Assembly: GCF_012910785.2 (NCBI RefSeq) | Contig: NZ_WTVH02000001.1 | Location: forward strand, 186,001 to 250,000 | Source of the DNA: Aromatoleum buckelii | GTDB lineage: Bacteria > Pseudomonadota > Gammaproteobacteria > Burkholderiales > Rhodocyclaceae | DNA: 64,000 nt | Direction: 5' to 3' | In this document: one piece after another, positions 28,341 through 36,758 of the stretch | Layout of the letters: each line of letters opens with the position of its first letter | Position numbering within the stretch: the first letter of the stretch is position 1 | The notes under the pieces: generated by a model | Seen by the model: the letters and a program-made list of their open reading frames with translations, nothing else | Told to the model about the DNA's origin: nothing | Database searches by the model: none | Made by a program: the position numbers and the translations under genes

Positions 28341-29000
28341 ATGCCCAACGAACCCAAGCTCGGCCGACTGGTTGCTCAGTCTCGCTACCGGCCGCTGTCG
28401 CCCGCCGGCCCTCGCAAGCGCCGGGTCGTCTTTACGCAGGATCTACGGATCGTCGTTCGTGGGTTCGAGAATAGGAACTACGTGGCGCCGGCCGGCGACG
28501 CAGCTGCCGATCGCCAAGCACCCGGCGGCGCACGCGACCCCGGCCTGCAATCGCTCCTGAAGGAGCGCACCGAGGCGCTGTTGCAGCGTTCGCCCGCGCT
28601 CGCAGCGCACCTGGACGCAAACCTCGTCCTGCGGGAGCAGTTCGCCCAGCGTACGCAGCTGTGGAGCGCCGCCAAAGTCGCCGAGTTCGCCAAGTCCTCG
28701 GCCGAGAACCGGCACGCCCTCACCTCGCGCTGGTCCGCCGAAAAGCGGGTTTTCGGCGTACGAGACAAGGCTATGCTGTTCCCGGCCTTCCAGTTCGACC
28801 CGGGCACCAGCCGGCCTTATTCGGAGGTGCGCTCAATCATCGAGGCCCTCGCCCCCGATTACGAAGGGTGGTCGCTCGGGATCTGGTTCATCACTCCCAA
28901 CGACTGGCTCGACGGGGCCGCACCGCTTGACGTTTGGCCCGCCAAACGTGATCGGGTCGCTGCCGCGGCGCGCGAGGAACACGACATGTTCCATGGCTGA
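28341..29000 (+). CDS. Antitoxin of a RES-type toxin-antitoxin pair
   Basis: A 219-residue protein whose last 60 residues (PDYEGWSLGIWFITPNDWLD, then PLDVWP) fit the C-terminal toxin-binding region of Xre/MbcA/ParS-type antitoxins, where a W-x-x-x-P-x-D-x-L tail blocks the RES active site. The N-terminal half has no clear helix-turn-helix of the usual Xre type. It overlaps the toxin start by eight bases, antitoxin first, the standard order. Assignment rests on context plus the C-terminal motif. Confidence 0.65.
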   Translation: MPNEPKLGRLVAQSRYRPLSPAGPRKRRVVFTQDLRIVVRGFENRNYVAPAGDAAADRQAPGGARDPGLQSLLKERTEALLQRSPALAAHLDANLVLREQFAQRTQLWSAAKVAEFAKSSAENRHALTSRWSAEKRVFGVRDKAMLFPAFQFDPGTSRPYSEVRSIIEALAPDYEGWSLGIWFITPNDWLDGAAPLDVWPAKRDRVAAAAREEHDMFHG

Positions 29001-29649
29001 GCTCGTCCCGCTGCCGCCCGACGCGGCTGCGCTTCGAACTCTTCCGCTCGAGCCGGAATTCTGGCTGCGCGGGCGGGCGCTGTACCACATTCACGAGCTC
29101 GAGCACGGGGCGAGCAGCTTCAATCCCGGCAAAGGCAAGGGGCGCTTCCATCCGATCGCCCGCCTCGGCGGCGCGTCGATACCGACGCTCTACGGCGGCT
29201 CGACGCTCGTCGGCGCCCTGTGCGAGACGCTTTTTCGGCTCGAGCCTTCAGCGGGCTATCCGGGCCGCGCAGCGGTGCCGAAAAAGCGCGTGCTGCGCCA
29301 TGCCTACGCGCTACTCGTCCCGCGCCGTCCGTTGCGGCTGCTGCGCCTGGGCGGCGACAACCTGCGACAGCTCGCGCTGCTGCGCGCGCAGCTCCTCGAG
29401 CCCGGTCCGAGCCATTACGGGCGCACTGCGCGCTGGGGCGAAGCCCTGCACGCCGCGTTCGCCGACATCGACGGCCTTGTCTGGCGCTCGCGCCAGCATG
29501 ACGAGAGCGATTGCGTGCTGTTTTTCGGCGATCGGGTTCGTGACGGCGAGCTCGGCATCGACCGGCAAACGAGCTTCGAGACGCCCGCGGGCTGGAAAAT
29601 GTTGCTCGAGGCGGCCGCGCGCGCGGGTTTCGTCGTGGCGGAGGACTGA
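28993..29649 (+). CDS. RES-domain toxin (NAD+-degrading family)
   Basis: A 218-residue protein with the RES signature: ALYHIHELEHG, GRFHPIARLGGASIPTLYGG and GALCETLFR, containing the Arg, Glu and Ser that name the domain. Characterised RES toxins degrade NAD+ as phosphorylases or hydrolases and stop growth. The start ATG at 28993 overlaps the antitoxin stop at 29000. The pair probably stabilises the plasmid or island that carries it. Confidence 0.8.
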   Translation: MAELVPLPPDAAALRTLPLEPEFWLRGRALYHIHELEHGASSFNPGKGKGRFHPIARLGGASIPTLYGGSTLVGALCETLFRLEPSAGYPGRAAVPKKRVLRHAYALLVPRRPLRLLRLGGDNLRQLALLRAQLLEPGPSHYGRTARWGEALHAAFADIDGLVWRSRQHDESDCVLFFGDRVRDGELGIDRQTSFETPAGWKMLLEAAARAGFVVAED

Positions 29650-29740
29650 TCGCCAAAAGCGTCGTTGCAAGCGCCCCGCGCCCTTCTATAGTAGGAGTCT
29701 GAGGAAGGACCGCCGCCCTCGCGCGGCGCGGAGGTGTGCG

Positions 29741-30253
29741 ATGAGCGACGAGTTCAACAAAGGGTATTTCTCCACCGGCGCGCAGCACACCTATGAAGCG
29801 AAGATGGGGCGCTGGGCGCGACTCGAGGAGGAGCGGCGCGCCGAGGAAGCGGCGCGGCGACAGTCCGAGCGCGAAGGCCAGGAGCACCTCGAGAAGCAGC
29901 TGAAGTACGCCGCATCGCAGACGCGCCCTGCGCCAGGGTCCGCCTCCTATGGTCCTTCGGCCGTCGCCGCCGCTGGCAGCGGTGGAGCGCCGAGCCTCGC
30001 CGGTTGCGTCAAGGGTTGCGCCGTCCTGGGCGCGCTGTTGATGGTCGCATACGCCGTCTTCGGGTTGAACATCGTGACCGACTCGGTGCTGTTTGCCTGG
30101 GGCGTGAAAGGCGCGCTGTGGGGCGCGGCCGGAGGGGTTGCAGTGTATGTCGCCCTCGTGGTGCTCGGCCTTGCGATGAAGGTGCTTGGCGTCCTGATTA
30201 AGTTCGCCTTCTATGCGGCGCTCGTCGTCGGGCTGCTGTATCTGTTCAGCTAG
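29741..30253 (+). CDS. Small membrane protein of unknown function
   Basis: A 170-residue protein with a charged helical N-terminus (residues 15-65, rich in Arg and Glu, probably coiled coil), an Ala/Gly/Ser linker, and three hydrophobic segments near residues 96-112, 118-145 and 150-170. It starts at an ATG with GGAGG upstream at 29730. No family is recognised. It follows the toxin gene by 91 bp, but there is no evidence that it belongs to that unit. Confidence 0.6.
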   Translation: MSDEFNKGYFSTGAQHTYEAKMGRWARLEEERRAEEAARRQSEREGQEHLEKQLKYAASQTRPAPGSASYGPSAVAAAGSGGAPSLAGCVKGCAVLGALLMVAYAVFGLNIVTDSVLFAWGVKGALWGAAGGVAVYVALVVLGLAMKVLGVLIKFAFYAALVVGLLYLFS

Positions 30254-30333
30254 CGTGGTGAGTTGTAAATTGCATGAATAAATGGCTCATCGGCTTGTCT
30301 CTCATGCCATAAGATTGGCGGCGGGAGAAAGTG

Positions 30334-31138
30334 ATGGGCAGACCGAAGGCATAGATCGTGCTGAACGACGGCGAGCGTGAGCAGCTCGAAGCGTGGCAGC
30401 ATGGCGCGCGAGAGCGGGCTGTGGCAAACCGCCGTCAGCCGCATCTGGCGCGCCTTCGGTCTGCAACCGCACCGGCAGGAAACGTTCAAGCTCTCGACCA
30501 ATCCACTGTTTGTCGACAAAGTCCGCGACATCGACGGGCTGTATCTGGATCCCCCGGTCAAAACGATGGTGTAGTGCGTCGATGAGAAGAGCCCGATCCA
30601 GGCGCTCGACCGCACCCAGCCGATCCTGCCGCTGGCGCCGGGGCTTCCCGAATGTCGCACGCATGACTACATGCGCCACGGCACGACGACATTGTTCGCT
30701 GCGCTCGATATCGCCACGGGAGAAGTCATCGGGGAGTTGCACCGATGCCACCGCAGCGGCGAGTTTCTGACGTTTCTGCGCACCATCGAAGCCAACGTCC
30801 CGGCCGACCTCGACATCCCTCTGGTGATGGACAACTACGGCACGCACAAGACGCCCAAGATCAGGAACTGGTTTGTCCGTCATCCGCGCTTCCACGTCCA
30901 TTTCACCTGGACCTCGGCCTCGTGGATCAACCAGATCGAGCGCTGGTTTGCCGCCCTCACCGAGAAACAGAGCCGCCGCGGTACGCACCGCTCCACTCGC
31001 CAGCTCGAGCAGGCCATCCGCGATTACCTCACACGCTACAACGAAGATCCAAGACCATTCGCATGGACCAAATCAGCCGACGAAATTCTCGCCAACATTG
31101 AACCGTTTTGTCTGCGAATTTCTAACTCAGCACCCTAG
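30334..31138 (+). pseudogene. Broken IS630-family transposase gene
   Basis: The frame begins MGRPKA followed by a TAG, continues IVLNDGEREQLEAW, then loses a segment and shifts frame to WQTAVSRIWRAFGLQPHRQE. A second TAG sits just before the catalytic CVDEKS. The remainder is intact, with VMDNYGTHK (second Asp) and [10 protein letters not shown] (Glu). Two stop codons and an internal deletion make it non-functional. Terminal repeats were not resolved. Confidence 0.85.
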
Positions 31139-31513
31139 GTTAGCCAGGCAGATCTGCAGCAGATGAGTGCCGCCGAAGATTCGGTACTCGAAACGGTCGT
31201 CGGGCCAGCTGGTGACGCCGGCGATGAACGGTTGGCCGACGATCAGTTACTAATTTCTGGTTGTCGTCTGTTGCGGGCATGCGAACTCCTTTTCAGGGGG
31301 CGCGTGGAACAACGAAGAAAGAAAAAACAATTCGACCTGGAAGGCTCAGAGTCCAGCAACGGCGCGGCTTTCATGCGCCGATCAGCTTGATTTCTCCGTG
31401 GAACATTTGGGCTATTCGAAGGGTGTTTTGAGTTCGCCAACGTAGGGTAAAAGAAACTGGTCATAATGGGAATAAAGACCAGAAATAGAAACAAAAAGAC
31501 TTATATAGAACGT
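31139..31513. other. Stretch with a short gene remnant
   Basis: On the minus strand 31240-31139 encodes VGQPFIAGVTSWPDDRFEYR and then FGGTHLLQICLANL without a start codon, which looks like a fragment of a real protein of unknown family cut by the IS630 copy. The rest holds no supported gene and is AT-richer. Confidence 0.35.
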
Positions 31514-31545
31514 TATACGTGCGTATCAGCACGCATACGCGTATA
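31514..31545. promoter_or_regulatory. 32-bp imperfect palindrome upstream of the kfrA unit
   Basis: TATACG at 31514-31519 pairs with CGTATA at 31540-31545, and an inner GCGTAT/ATACGC pair (31521-31526 and 31534-31539) extends the dyad. It lies 32 bp before the first gene of the kfrA unit. KfrA proteins are autorepressors that bind such sites, so this may be the kfrA operator (inference). Confidence 0.45.
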
Positions 31546-31576
31546 TTTGCCACGTCCCCATCGTATTGGAGCCAAC

Positions 31577-32368
31577 ATGCTCCCGCTATTCCATGACAGC
31601 GGCCCGAAGGGGGCCGGTGACGACCTCGAGGCCTTGTTGCTACATGCCGGCGAGCGCCTGAAGGAGCCTGCGCGCCCTCATCAACGTACTGAAACCCGTG
31701 CACTGGCCCCAGGTTGCAAGAGAAGACATCGAGTTCTTGGCCCGCAGCCTTCTGCTGAAGGGCCCGGGGATCCGCAAGAGCATGGTTGTCAGCGCATTAC
31801 GCTGTTGTTGGAACGCAAGTACGCACCGCTGTTCGTCGCCCCGGTGTTTGTCCGGGTGAGAGGCGTGCCGCAACGACAGCCGAGGCGCCCGGCGCGAGAC
31901 GAACGGCAGACCCGGGCCAGGGCCGAAGCTGCAGGGGTCTTTGCCAATGGGTATGCCTCGGTGCTGGCCAGCATTGCGCTGGAGGCCTACAAGCTCAATC
32001 TTCCGGACTTGGCGTCGTTGCTCGTGGCGCACTACGCGGGGCCTAGTCAGGAGTTGGCGGAGTACGTGGAGTCTGCTGGCGATGTCCCGTATGCAGCGCG
32101 TATTCGCCCGCGCTTTGACTGCTTGCCCGCAACCGCTGCCGACGCCTTCCTTGGCCAGGACGAGATGGACCGGCTGCTGAAGCAGAGGCACGCCCTTCAG
32201 CTTGACGTTCAGAGCCCGGAGGCGACGCGCTCCCGGCAAGATTCAAGACCCACCCGTGCGCAGAAGTTGCAGTGGGCCGCGGCGTACCGTGAGAGGGGGG
32301 ATATTGAGACTGCCCAGGAACTTGAAGTACAGATCGAACAGGAAACCGAGAATGGTCCGCATCACTGA
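31577..32368 (+). CDS. Plasmid protein upstream of kfrA, probably damaged by paired frameshifts
   Basis: A 263-codon open frame whose C-terminal half (FANGYASVLASIALEAYKLN, ARAEAAG, QKLQWAAAYRERGD) reads like a helical protein. Between about 31660 and 31800 the plausible protein is in a different frame (ALINVLKPVHWPQVAREDIE, then SLLLKGPGIRKSMVV), whereas the open frame there is arginine- and proline-rich. Two compensating frameshifts would explain this. No family is recognised. Its stop overlaps the kfrA start by 17 bases, so the two are probably one operon. Confidence 0.5.
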   Translation: MLPLFHDSGPKGAGDDLEALLLHAGERLKEPARPHQRTETRALAPGCKRRHRVLGPQPSAEGPGDPQEHGCQRITLLLERKYAPLFVAPVFVRVRGVPQRQPRRPARDERQTRARAEAAGVFANGYASVLASIALEAYKLNLPDLASLLVAHYAGPSQELAEYVESAGDVPYAARIRPRFDCLPATAADAFLGQDEMDRLLKQRHALQLDVQSPEATRSRQDSRPTRAQKLQWAAAYRERGDIETAQELEVQIEQETENGPHH

Positions 32369-33311
32369 AGTCCAGTACGACCAGGTTGAGAAGGCGTGCA
32401 CGGAACTGTTCCGAGCGGGCGAAACCGTGTCTTTTGCAAAGGTCTATTCCGCCATCGGCAATCGGGGTGGGCAGCAGGTAGTCAGCGACATGATCCGGCG
32501 CTGGCGCCAGGAGACCGCCGCGACCATCACGGCAAAGCGCGAAAACACCGCCCTTCCAGAAGAACTGGTAGCCGCATCTGACAACCTGGTGGAAGCCGTC
32601 TGGAAGCTGGCCCTGGCCCGGGCCGAGGAAAGCTACCAGCGGAAGCTCGGCGACCTGGCAATGAATGAGGCTGAGTGGCAGGTGCGACTCGAAGCTGCAG
32701 ATGAGAAGGTGGCAGCGGTCGAACGCGAGAACCTCCTCCTGAATGGAGAACTTAAGGAGGCCAAGGCAACGCTACAGGCTAGAGAACACAGCTTGGTTGA
32801 ACTGGAGACACGCCTTCGGGAGCAGCAGGCCGCCCTCGCCGCCCGCGATCATCAGATAACGGCATTGCGGGAAGACCTGGCAAGGGCGATGACGACACTC
32901 GAGTCCGAGCGCACCCGCCACGACGAGGTGCTCCAGGCTGTACGGCATCAACACGATGAGTCCATGCGCCAGGAGCGAGAGCGCCATGGGGCAGAACTTA
33001 CCCAGGTGCATAGCCAGGCCGAGGCCGACCGCAGGCACTTCATGCAGCAGACCGACGACCTGCGCCAGGCGCATAAGCTGCAGGCGGAGCCTCTGCGGGA
33101 GCAGCTCGAGGGACAGAAAGTGGCGGCGGAGTCTTATCGGAAGCAGGCCTACACGGCCCGGGATGAGGCAGCACGTTGGCAGGGACGCGCGGAGGTCGCC
33201 CAGGAGGAGCTGGCCGCAGTGAAGAAGATCTTGGCCAAGGTACAACGGCATCGAGAGAAGCATGTCGCATCACCGACCGCGCCGCCCAGAGCCCGCGGAG
33301 ACGCGCCATGA
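32352..33311 (+). CDS. kfrA: KfrA-family plasmid DNA-binding coiled-coil protein
   Basis: A 319-residue protein with an N-terminal DNA-binding domain (ITEVQYDQVEKACTELFRAG, then VYSAIGNRGGQQVVSDMIRRW) and a very long alpha-helical coiled coil from about residue 95 to 300, the architecture of KfrA. In IncP plasmids KfrA represses its own promoter and contributes to stable inheritance, possibly by forming filament-like assemblies. The ATG at 32352 gives the conserved MVRITEVQ start; it overlaps the upstream gene. In classical IncP-1 plasmids kfrA follows the korA-incC-korB block, but here it precedes it. Confidence 0.85.
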   Translation: MVRITEVQYDQVEKACTELFRAGETVSFAKVYSAIGNRGGQQVVSDMIRRWRQETAATITAKRENTALPEELVAASDNLVEAVWKLALARAEESYQRKLGDLAMNEAEWQVRLEAADEKVAAVERENLLLNGELKEAKATLQAREHSLVELETRLREQQAALAARDHQITALREDLARAMTTLESERTRHDEVLQAVRHQHDESMRQERERHGAELTQVHSQAEADRRHFMQQTDDLRQAHKLQAEPLREQLEGQKVAAESYRKQAYTARDEAARWQGRAEVAQEELAAVKKILAKVQRHREKHVASPTAPPRARGDAP

Positions 33312-33361
33312 GTCTCCTGATCCTCGACTGAGGTGGGTCGGCAAGCGTGGAGCCCAAGCGT

Positions 33362-33480
33362 TCAAGCCATCATCTGTGTGTAGTACTGCTGCCGGAAGGA
33401 TGCAGGTGACAGGTAGCCCAATCAGGCCTGCTTTCGCTGACGGTTGTAGAAGATTTCGATGTACTCGATGATCTCCTGCC
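33362..33480 (-). pseudogene. 3' end of an IS3-family orfB
   Basis: The minus strand encodes ARQEIIEYIEIFYNRQRKQA and, after a small frame break, GYLSPASFRQQYYTQMMA to the stop at 33362. This is the end of an IS3-group transposase integrase domain, with the rest of the element missing. Confidence 0.75.
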
Positions 33481-33977
33481 GAGCGCTGAAAATAGCGCGG
33501 CAGGTCAGCCTGGGCCAGCGACTGACCCCGAGCCCGTGGGTTCGGCGAACAAATCAAAAGTCATGACGACAGTTCGCAGGCCAACCGCATGTTCGCAAGA
33601 GGAATTAAACGCACCCGAGAAGCGCAGGGACCAGGTCAGACCGACCGATTGAGGGCCTGGCTAACCTCTGGCTGACGATGGGTGGCGCGACTGATCTCCA
33701 TGCCTCGGCCGCATCGACGAATCATTGAGACCAGCCGGAGCGGGTAGTCGCAGGCCCCGGCGCACGGCGCCGAACAAGCCCGATTGGGAAAGACAGTCTG
33801 TTCTGCCCTTGTCCAAAGGCCCGCAGTCGAGAACCGATCACGCCAGGTGTAACGATGAACGCATGATCAACGGCACAATCGGTATGCGGACGGTCTGTAG
33901 GGGAGGGGTTGACAGAAAGTTCACTGGGGTCGCGTTAGGGCGGAAACGACTGCTCTGACGGAGCGCTTGAGGAGGAA
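33481..33977. other. Stretch upstream of korA without a supported gene
   Basis: No protein-like frame or RNA gene was recognised between the IS3 remnant and the korA promoter. Confidence 0.4.
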
Positions 33978-34023
33978 TTTTAGCCGCTAAAATATTGACA
34001 TGCTGAGAAAGTATAGCTAAACT
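33978..34023 (+). promoter_or_regulatory. korA-incC-korB promoter with KorB and KorA operators
   Basis: A KorB operator TTTTAGCCGCTAAAA is at 33978-33992. A promoter follows: -35 TTGACA at 33995-34000, 17-bp spacer, -10 TAAACT at 34018-34023. GTATAGCTAAAC at 34011-34022 differs by one base from the KorA operator GTTTAGCTAAAC and overlaps the -10 box. This is the IncP autoregulated design, in which KorA blocks the -10 and KorB cooperates from a nearby site. Confidence 0.85.
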
Positions 34024-34095
34024 GTTACGCATGATTAGCGGTTGGCGCCGCTGATTTCAATCATCAGGGCGGAGTGTTATGAGCAGTCCATCATC

Positions 34096-34401
34096 ATGAA
34101 GAAGAGGTTAACCGAAGCGCAGTTTCTAGAGGCCATTAAGGGCCTCGAAATCGGGAAGCAGACCCGCGAAATCGCGTGGGGTGTGCTGGTCGAGGGAAAG
34201 AAACAGGCCGGGTACGTGACAGCCTTGGGCGTGACCAAGGGAGCAGTCTGGCAAGCGGTGGAACGAGTGTGGGGGGCGCACATAACCAAGGCAATACCGG
34301 ATGGATTTGAGCGAGTCACGGCAGTACTACCCGAACACCAGGCGTTCATCGTGAAGAAGTGGGCCGAGGACGCCAAGAAAAAACAGGAACCCAAAACATG
34401 A
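34096..34401 (+). CDS. korA: KorA (TrfB) repressor of IncP-type plasmid promoters
   Basis: A 101-residue repressor closely resembling IncP KorA: MKKRLTEAQFLEAIKGLEIG, a helix-turn-helix in VTALGVTKGAVWQAVERVWG, and the C-terminal dimerisation segment VTAVLPEHQAFIVKKW. It binds GTTTAGCTAAAC sites; one near-match overlaps its own promoter. The start at 34096 is fixed by the conserved MKKRLTE. The stop overlaps the incC start (ATGA). Confidence 0.93.
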   Translation: MKKRLTEAQFLEAIKGLEIGKQTREIAWGVLVEGKKQAGYVTALGVTKGAVWQAVERVWGAHITKAIPDGFERVTAVLPEHQAFIVKKWAEDAKKKQEPKT

Positions 34402-35165
34402 AAACGATGGTCACGGCAAACCAAAAGGGCGGCGTCGGGAAGACTTCGACGGTCGTGCATGTCGCCTTCGATTTCCTCGAGCGCGGCTTGCGGGTTGCCG
34501 TGATCGATCTGGACACCCAAGCCAATGCGTCCTTCACCTTGCAGCGGCATCAAAGTGGCTATCTGGCGAGCCAGATGTTCGACCTAGACGCCGATGGCTT
34601 GCGACAGTGGTTCACTTGCCGCGTGGACGGGCCAGCTATTCACTTGATTGCGTCCGATGCCCGCTTGGCGGACATGGAGAAGCGCGGGGTGTCCGAGGCG
34701 AGCGCGAGCTTCAAGGCCAACGTGGCGGCCCTTGCCGATTGCGGCTTTGACGTGGTGCTGGTGGATACCGCCCCTTCCCTTGGCGTCGGAATGGCGGCGG
34801 CACTGTTCGCGGCTGACTACGTGCTGTCGCCCATCGAGCTGGAGGCATACAGCATTCAGGGCATCAAGAGGATGGTCACGACCATTGCGAACGTCCGCAA
34901 GGTCAATACCAAGCTGAAATTCCTCGGGATGATGCCGAGCAAGGTGGACGCCCGGAACCCCCGGCACTTGCGGCACTTGGACGAGCTGCACAAGGCGTAT
35001 CCGCAACTGATGATTCCGGCCAGCGTCGGCCTTCGCAGCAGCATCGCCGATGCTCTCGCGAGCGGCGTGCCTGTCTGGAAGATCAAGAAAACCGCAGCGC
35101 GCAAGGCGGCGAAGGAAGTCCGCGACGTGGCCGACTATGTATTCACGAAGATGGAGATTGCGTAA
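34398..35165 (+). CDS. incC: IncC, ParA-type partition ATPase of IncP plasmids
   Basis: A 255-residue ParA/IncC in the short (IncC2-like) form. Walker A is QKGGVGKTST near the N-terminus, Walker A' VIDLDTQAN and Walker B VVLVDTAPS follow. The start at 34398 overlaps korA; the frame is not open back through korA with a usable start, so a long IncC1 form is not evident. With KorB it makes the IncP active partition system. The stop overlaps the korB start (TAATG). Confidence 0.93.
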   Translation: MKTMVTANQKGGVGKTSTVVHVAFDFLERGLRVAVIDLDTQANASFTLQRHQSGYLASQMFDLDADGLRQWFTCRVDGPAIHLIASDARLADMEKRGVSEASASFKANVAALADCGFDVVLVDTAPSLGVGMAAALFAADYVLSPIELEAYSIQGIKRMVTTIANVRKVNTKLKFLGMMPSKVDARNPRHLRHLDELHKAYPQLMIPASVGLRSSIADALASGVPVWKIKKTAARKAAKEVRDVADYVFTKMEIA

Positions 35166-36208
35166 TGACCGCCGTTAAGAACGCCAGGAAGAAGGTCGTC
35201 GAGCAGCCCCATGCGTCCGGGCTGGGCCTGGATAGCATTGGCGACCTGTCGGGCCTCCTGAACGAGCCCGAGCCCTTTGCGCGCGGCGCTGGCCCCTTGG
35301 AATTGCCCTTGGAGCTGATCGATGAAGATCCAGATCAGCCCCGCACCGCAGACAACCCCGGCTTCTCGCGCGAAAGCATCGCGGAGATTGGGCAGACGAT
35401 CAAAGACCGGGGCGTGAAGTCGCCGATTTCTGTGCGCGAGAACCCGGAGGCTGAAGGGCGCTACATTATCAACCACGGCGCCCGCCGCTACCGTGGATCT
35501 CAGTGGGCCGAGAGAGCGACCATTCCGGCCTTTATCGACAACGATTACAACCACGCCGACCAGGTCATCGAGAACCTCCAACGCAACGAGCTCACCCCGC
35601 GCGAGATCGCGGATTTCATTGGCCGCGAGCTGGCGACCGGCAAAAAGAAGAGCGAGATCGCCCGCGAGATCGGCAAGTCTCCGGCGTTCGTGACCCAGCA
35701 CGTGACGCTGCTCGATCTACCCGACCCGATCGCCAAGGCGTTCAACACCGGTCGGGTCAACGACGTGACCGTGGTCAACGAACTGGTGACGGCGTTCAAG
35801 AAGAACCCGGAAGAGGTTGGCGTCTGGTTGGCCGACGACAGCCAGGAGCTGACGCGGGGATCGGTCAAGCTGCTGCGCGAGTTCCTGGAGGACAAGCGCC
35901 GGCATGGTGACGAGGACGAGCCTAATCGGAATACGGCCGACGCCATGGACAGCAAGCCTGACGCCGCTGCTGAGGAAGGCGAGCAAGGGTCGGACGGGTC
36001 GGATTCCAATAAGGAGAAGAAGGAGGCCGACTTGGACAAGCTCAAGAAGGCGATCATCCAAGTCGAGCACGATGGCCGCCCTGCCCGGCTGATCCTCAAT
36101 AAGCGCCCGCCGGCCGAGGGCTGGGCCTGGTTGAAGTATGAGGATGACGGAATGGAGTTCGAGGCCGACTTGATCCAGGTGAAACTCGTTGCGCTGATCG
36201 AGGGCTGA
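35165..36208 (+). CDS. korB: KorB, ParB-type partition protein and global repressor of IncP plasmids
   Basis: A 347-residue KorB homologue. The ParB-type N-domain contains the conserved NHGARRYRGSQWAE box, the central helix-turn-helix is in KKSEIAREIGKSPAFVTQHV, and an acidic linker (about residues 245-285, rich in Asp, Glu and Ser) leads to the C-terminal SH3-like dimer domain. KorB binds TTTAGCSGCTAAA; exact sites lie at 33978-33992 and 36735-36749. It doubles as partition protein and repressor. The operon order korA-incC-korB is that of IncP-1. Confidence 0.94.
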   Translation: MTAVKNARKKVVEQPHASGLGLDSIGDLSGLLNEPEPFARGAGPLELPLELIDEDPDQPRTADNPGFSRESIAEIGQTIKDRGVKSPISVRENPEAEGRYIINHGARRYRGSQWAERATIPAFIDNDYNHADQVIENLQRNELTPREIADFIGRELATGKKKSEIAREIGKSPAFVTQHVTLLDLPDPIAKAFNTGRVNDVTVVNELVTAFKKNPEEVGVWLADDSQELTRGSVKLLREFLEDKRRHGDEDEPNRNTADAMDSKPDAAAEEGEQGSDGSDSNKEKKEADLDKLKKAIIQVEHDGRPARLILNKRPPAEGWAWLKYEDDGMEFEADLIQVKLVALIEG

Positions 36209-36275
36209 CCGGAGGGACGCGGCTGGGATGCAAGGCGGGCTAGCTCCGCCTGTCAGTCAATTCAAACGCCTGCCC

Positions 36276-36345
36276 TTGACATCCTCCCCCTCCTTTCCGG
36301 CCTCAAGGCCGGCGAGCGTTCGCGAGAGGTGGGGGAGAATGTCAA
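36276..36345. repeat. 70-bp TTGACAT-bounded foldback derived from a TnpB element end
   Basis: The segment begins TTGACATCCTCCCCC and ends GGGGGAGAATGTCAA, so its ends are near-perfect inverted repeats, with an inner CCGGCCTCAAGGCCGG hairpin. It matches the two halves of the TnpB element end split by IS256 at 9314-9361 and 10792-10820. No transposase accompanies it. It lies between korB and kfrB. Confidence 0.7.
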
Positions 36346-36385
36346 AAATCATAGAATTGTCGACCTAACTCAAAGGGGACTCTTA

Positions 36386-36733
36386 GTGAAACAAAGACTT
36401 CTTGTGATGAATGGTTCGCGGATCGTCCAGAACGAGCGAGAAGGTCAGTGGTACACCGACAAGGTCGATAAGGCCGGGGCTTTGAAGCCCGGTATATACA
36501 ATTTGTATCTTGCTAGCCGAGCAGATAAGGCCGCCACCCACAGCGGCGTAATCGTTCATGCCGACAAGGAACGCGTATATCAGCAAATCGGCAAGAACTA
36601 CGTCATGCACGATCGCTTAGATTTCGATAAAACACCGGAAATTGGGAGCGCCAGGAGTATCAGCTACGACGCGCAAGGCAAGGCCAGCATGTCCGCCGAA
36701 ACAGTCCAGCTCGGTCGAGGGCGCTCTCGGTAG
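36386..36733 (+). CDS. kfrB: KfrB-like IncP plasmid protein
   Basis: A 115-residue protein resembling KfrB of IncP-1 plasmids: VKQRLLVMNGSRIVQNEREG, then ALKPGIYNLYLASRADKA, an IVHADKERVYQQ segment and the terminal VQLGRGRS. KfrB is thought to link KfrA to other plasmid functions, but its exact role is unsettled. The start is a GTG at 36386 with AGGGGA upstream; an in-frame GTG at 36329 lies inside the foldback repeat and has no ribosome-binding site. A KorB operator follows the stop codon directly. Confidence 0.8.
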   Translation: MKQRLLVMNGSRIVQNEREGQWYTDKVDKAGALKPGIYNLYLASRADKAATHSGVIVHADKERVYQQIGKNYVMHDRLDFDKTPEIGSARSISYDAQGKASMSAETVQLGRGRSR

Positions 36734-36734
36734 C

Positions 36735-36749
36735 TTTTAGCGGCTAAAA
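36735..36749. promoter_or_regulatory. KorB operator
   Basis: TTTTAGCGGCTAAAA is a perfect palindrome matching the KorB site TTTAGCSGCTAAA. It begins two bases after the kfrB stop, so it may have controlled a promoter or partition function now cut off by the IS3 insertion at 36759. Confidence 0.8.
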
Positions 36750-36758
36750 CGGGAGGTC

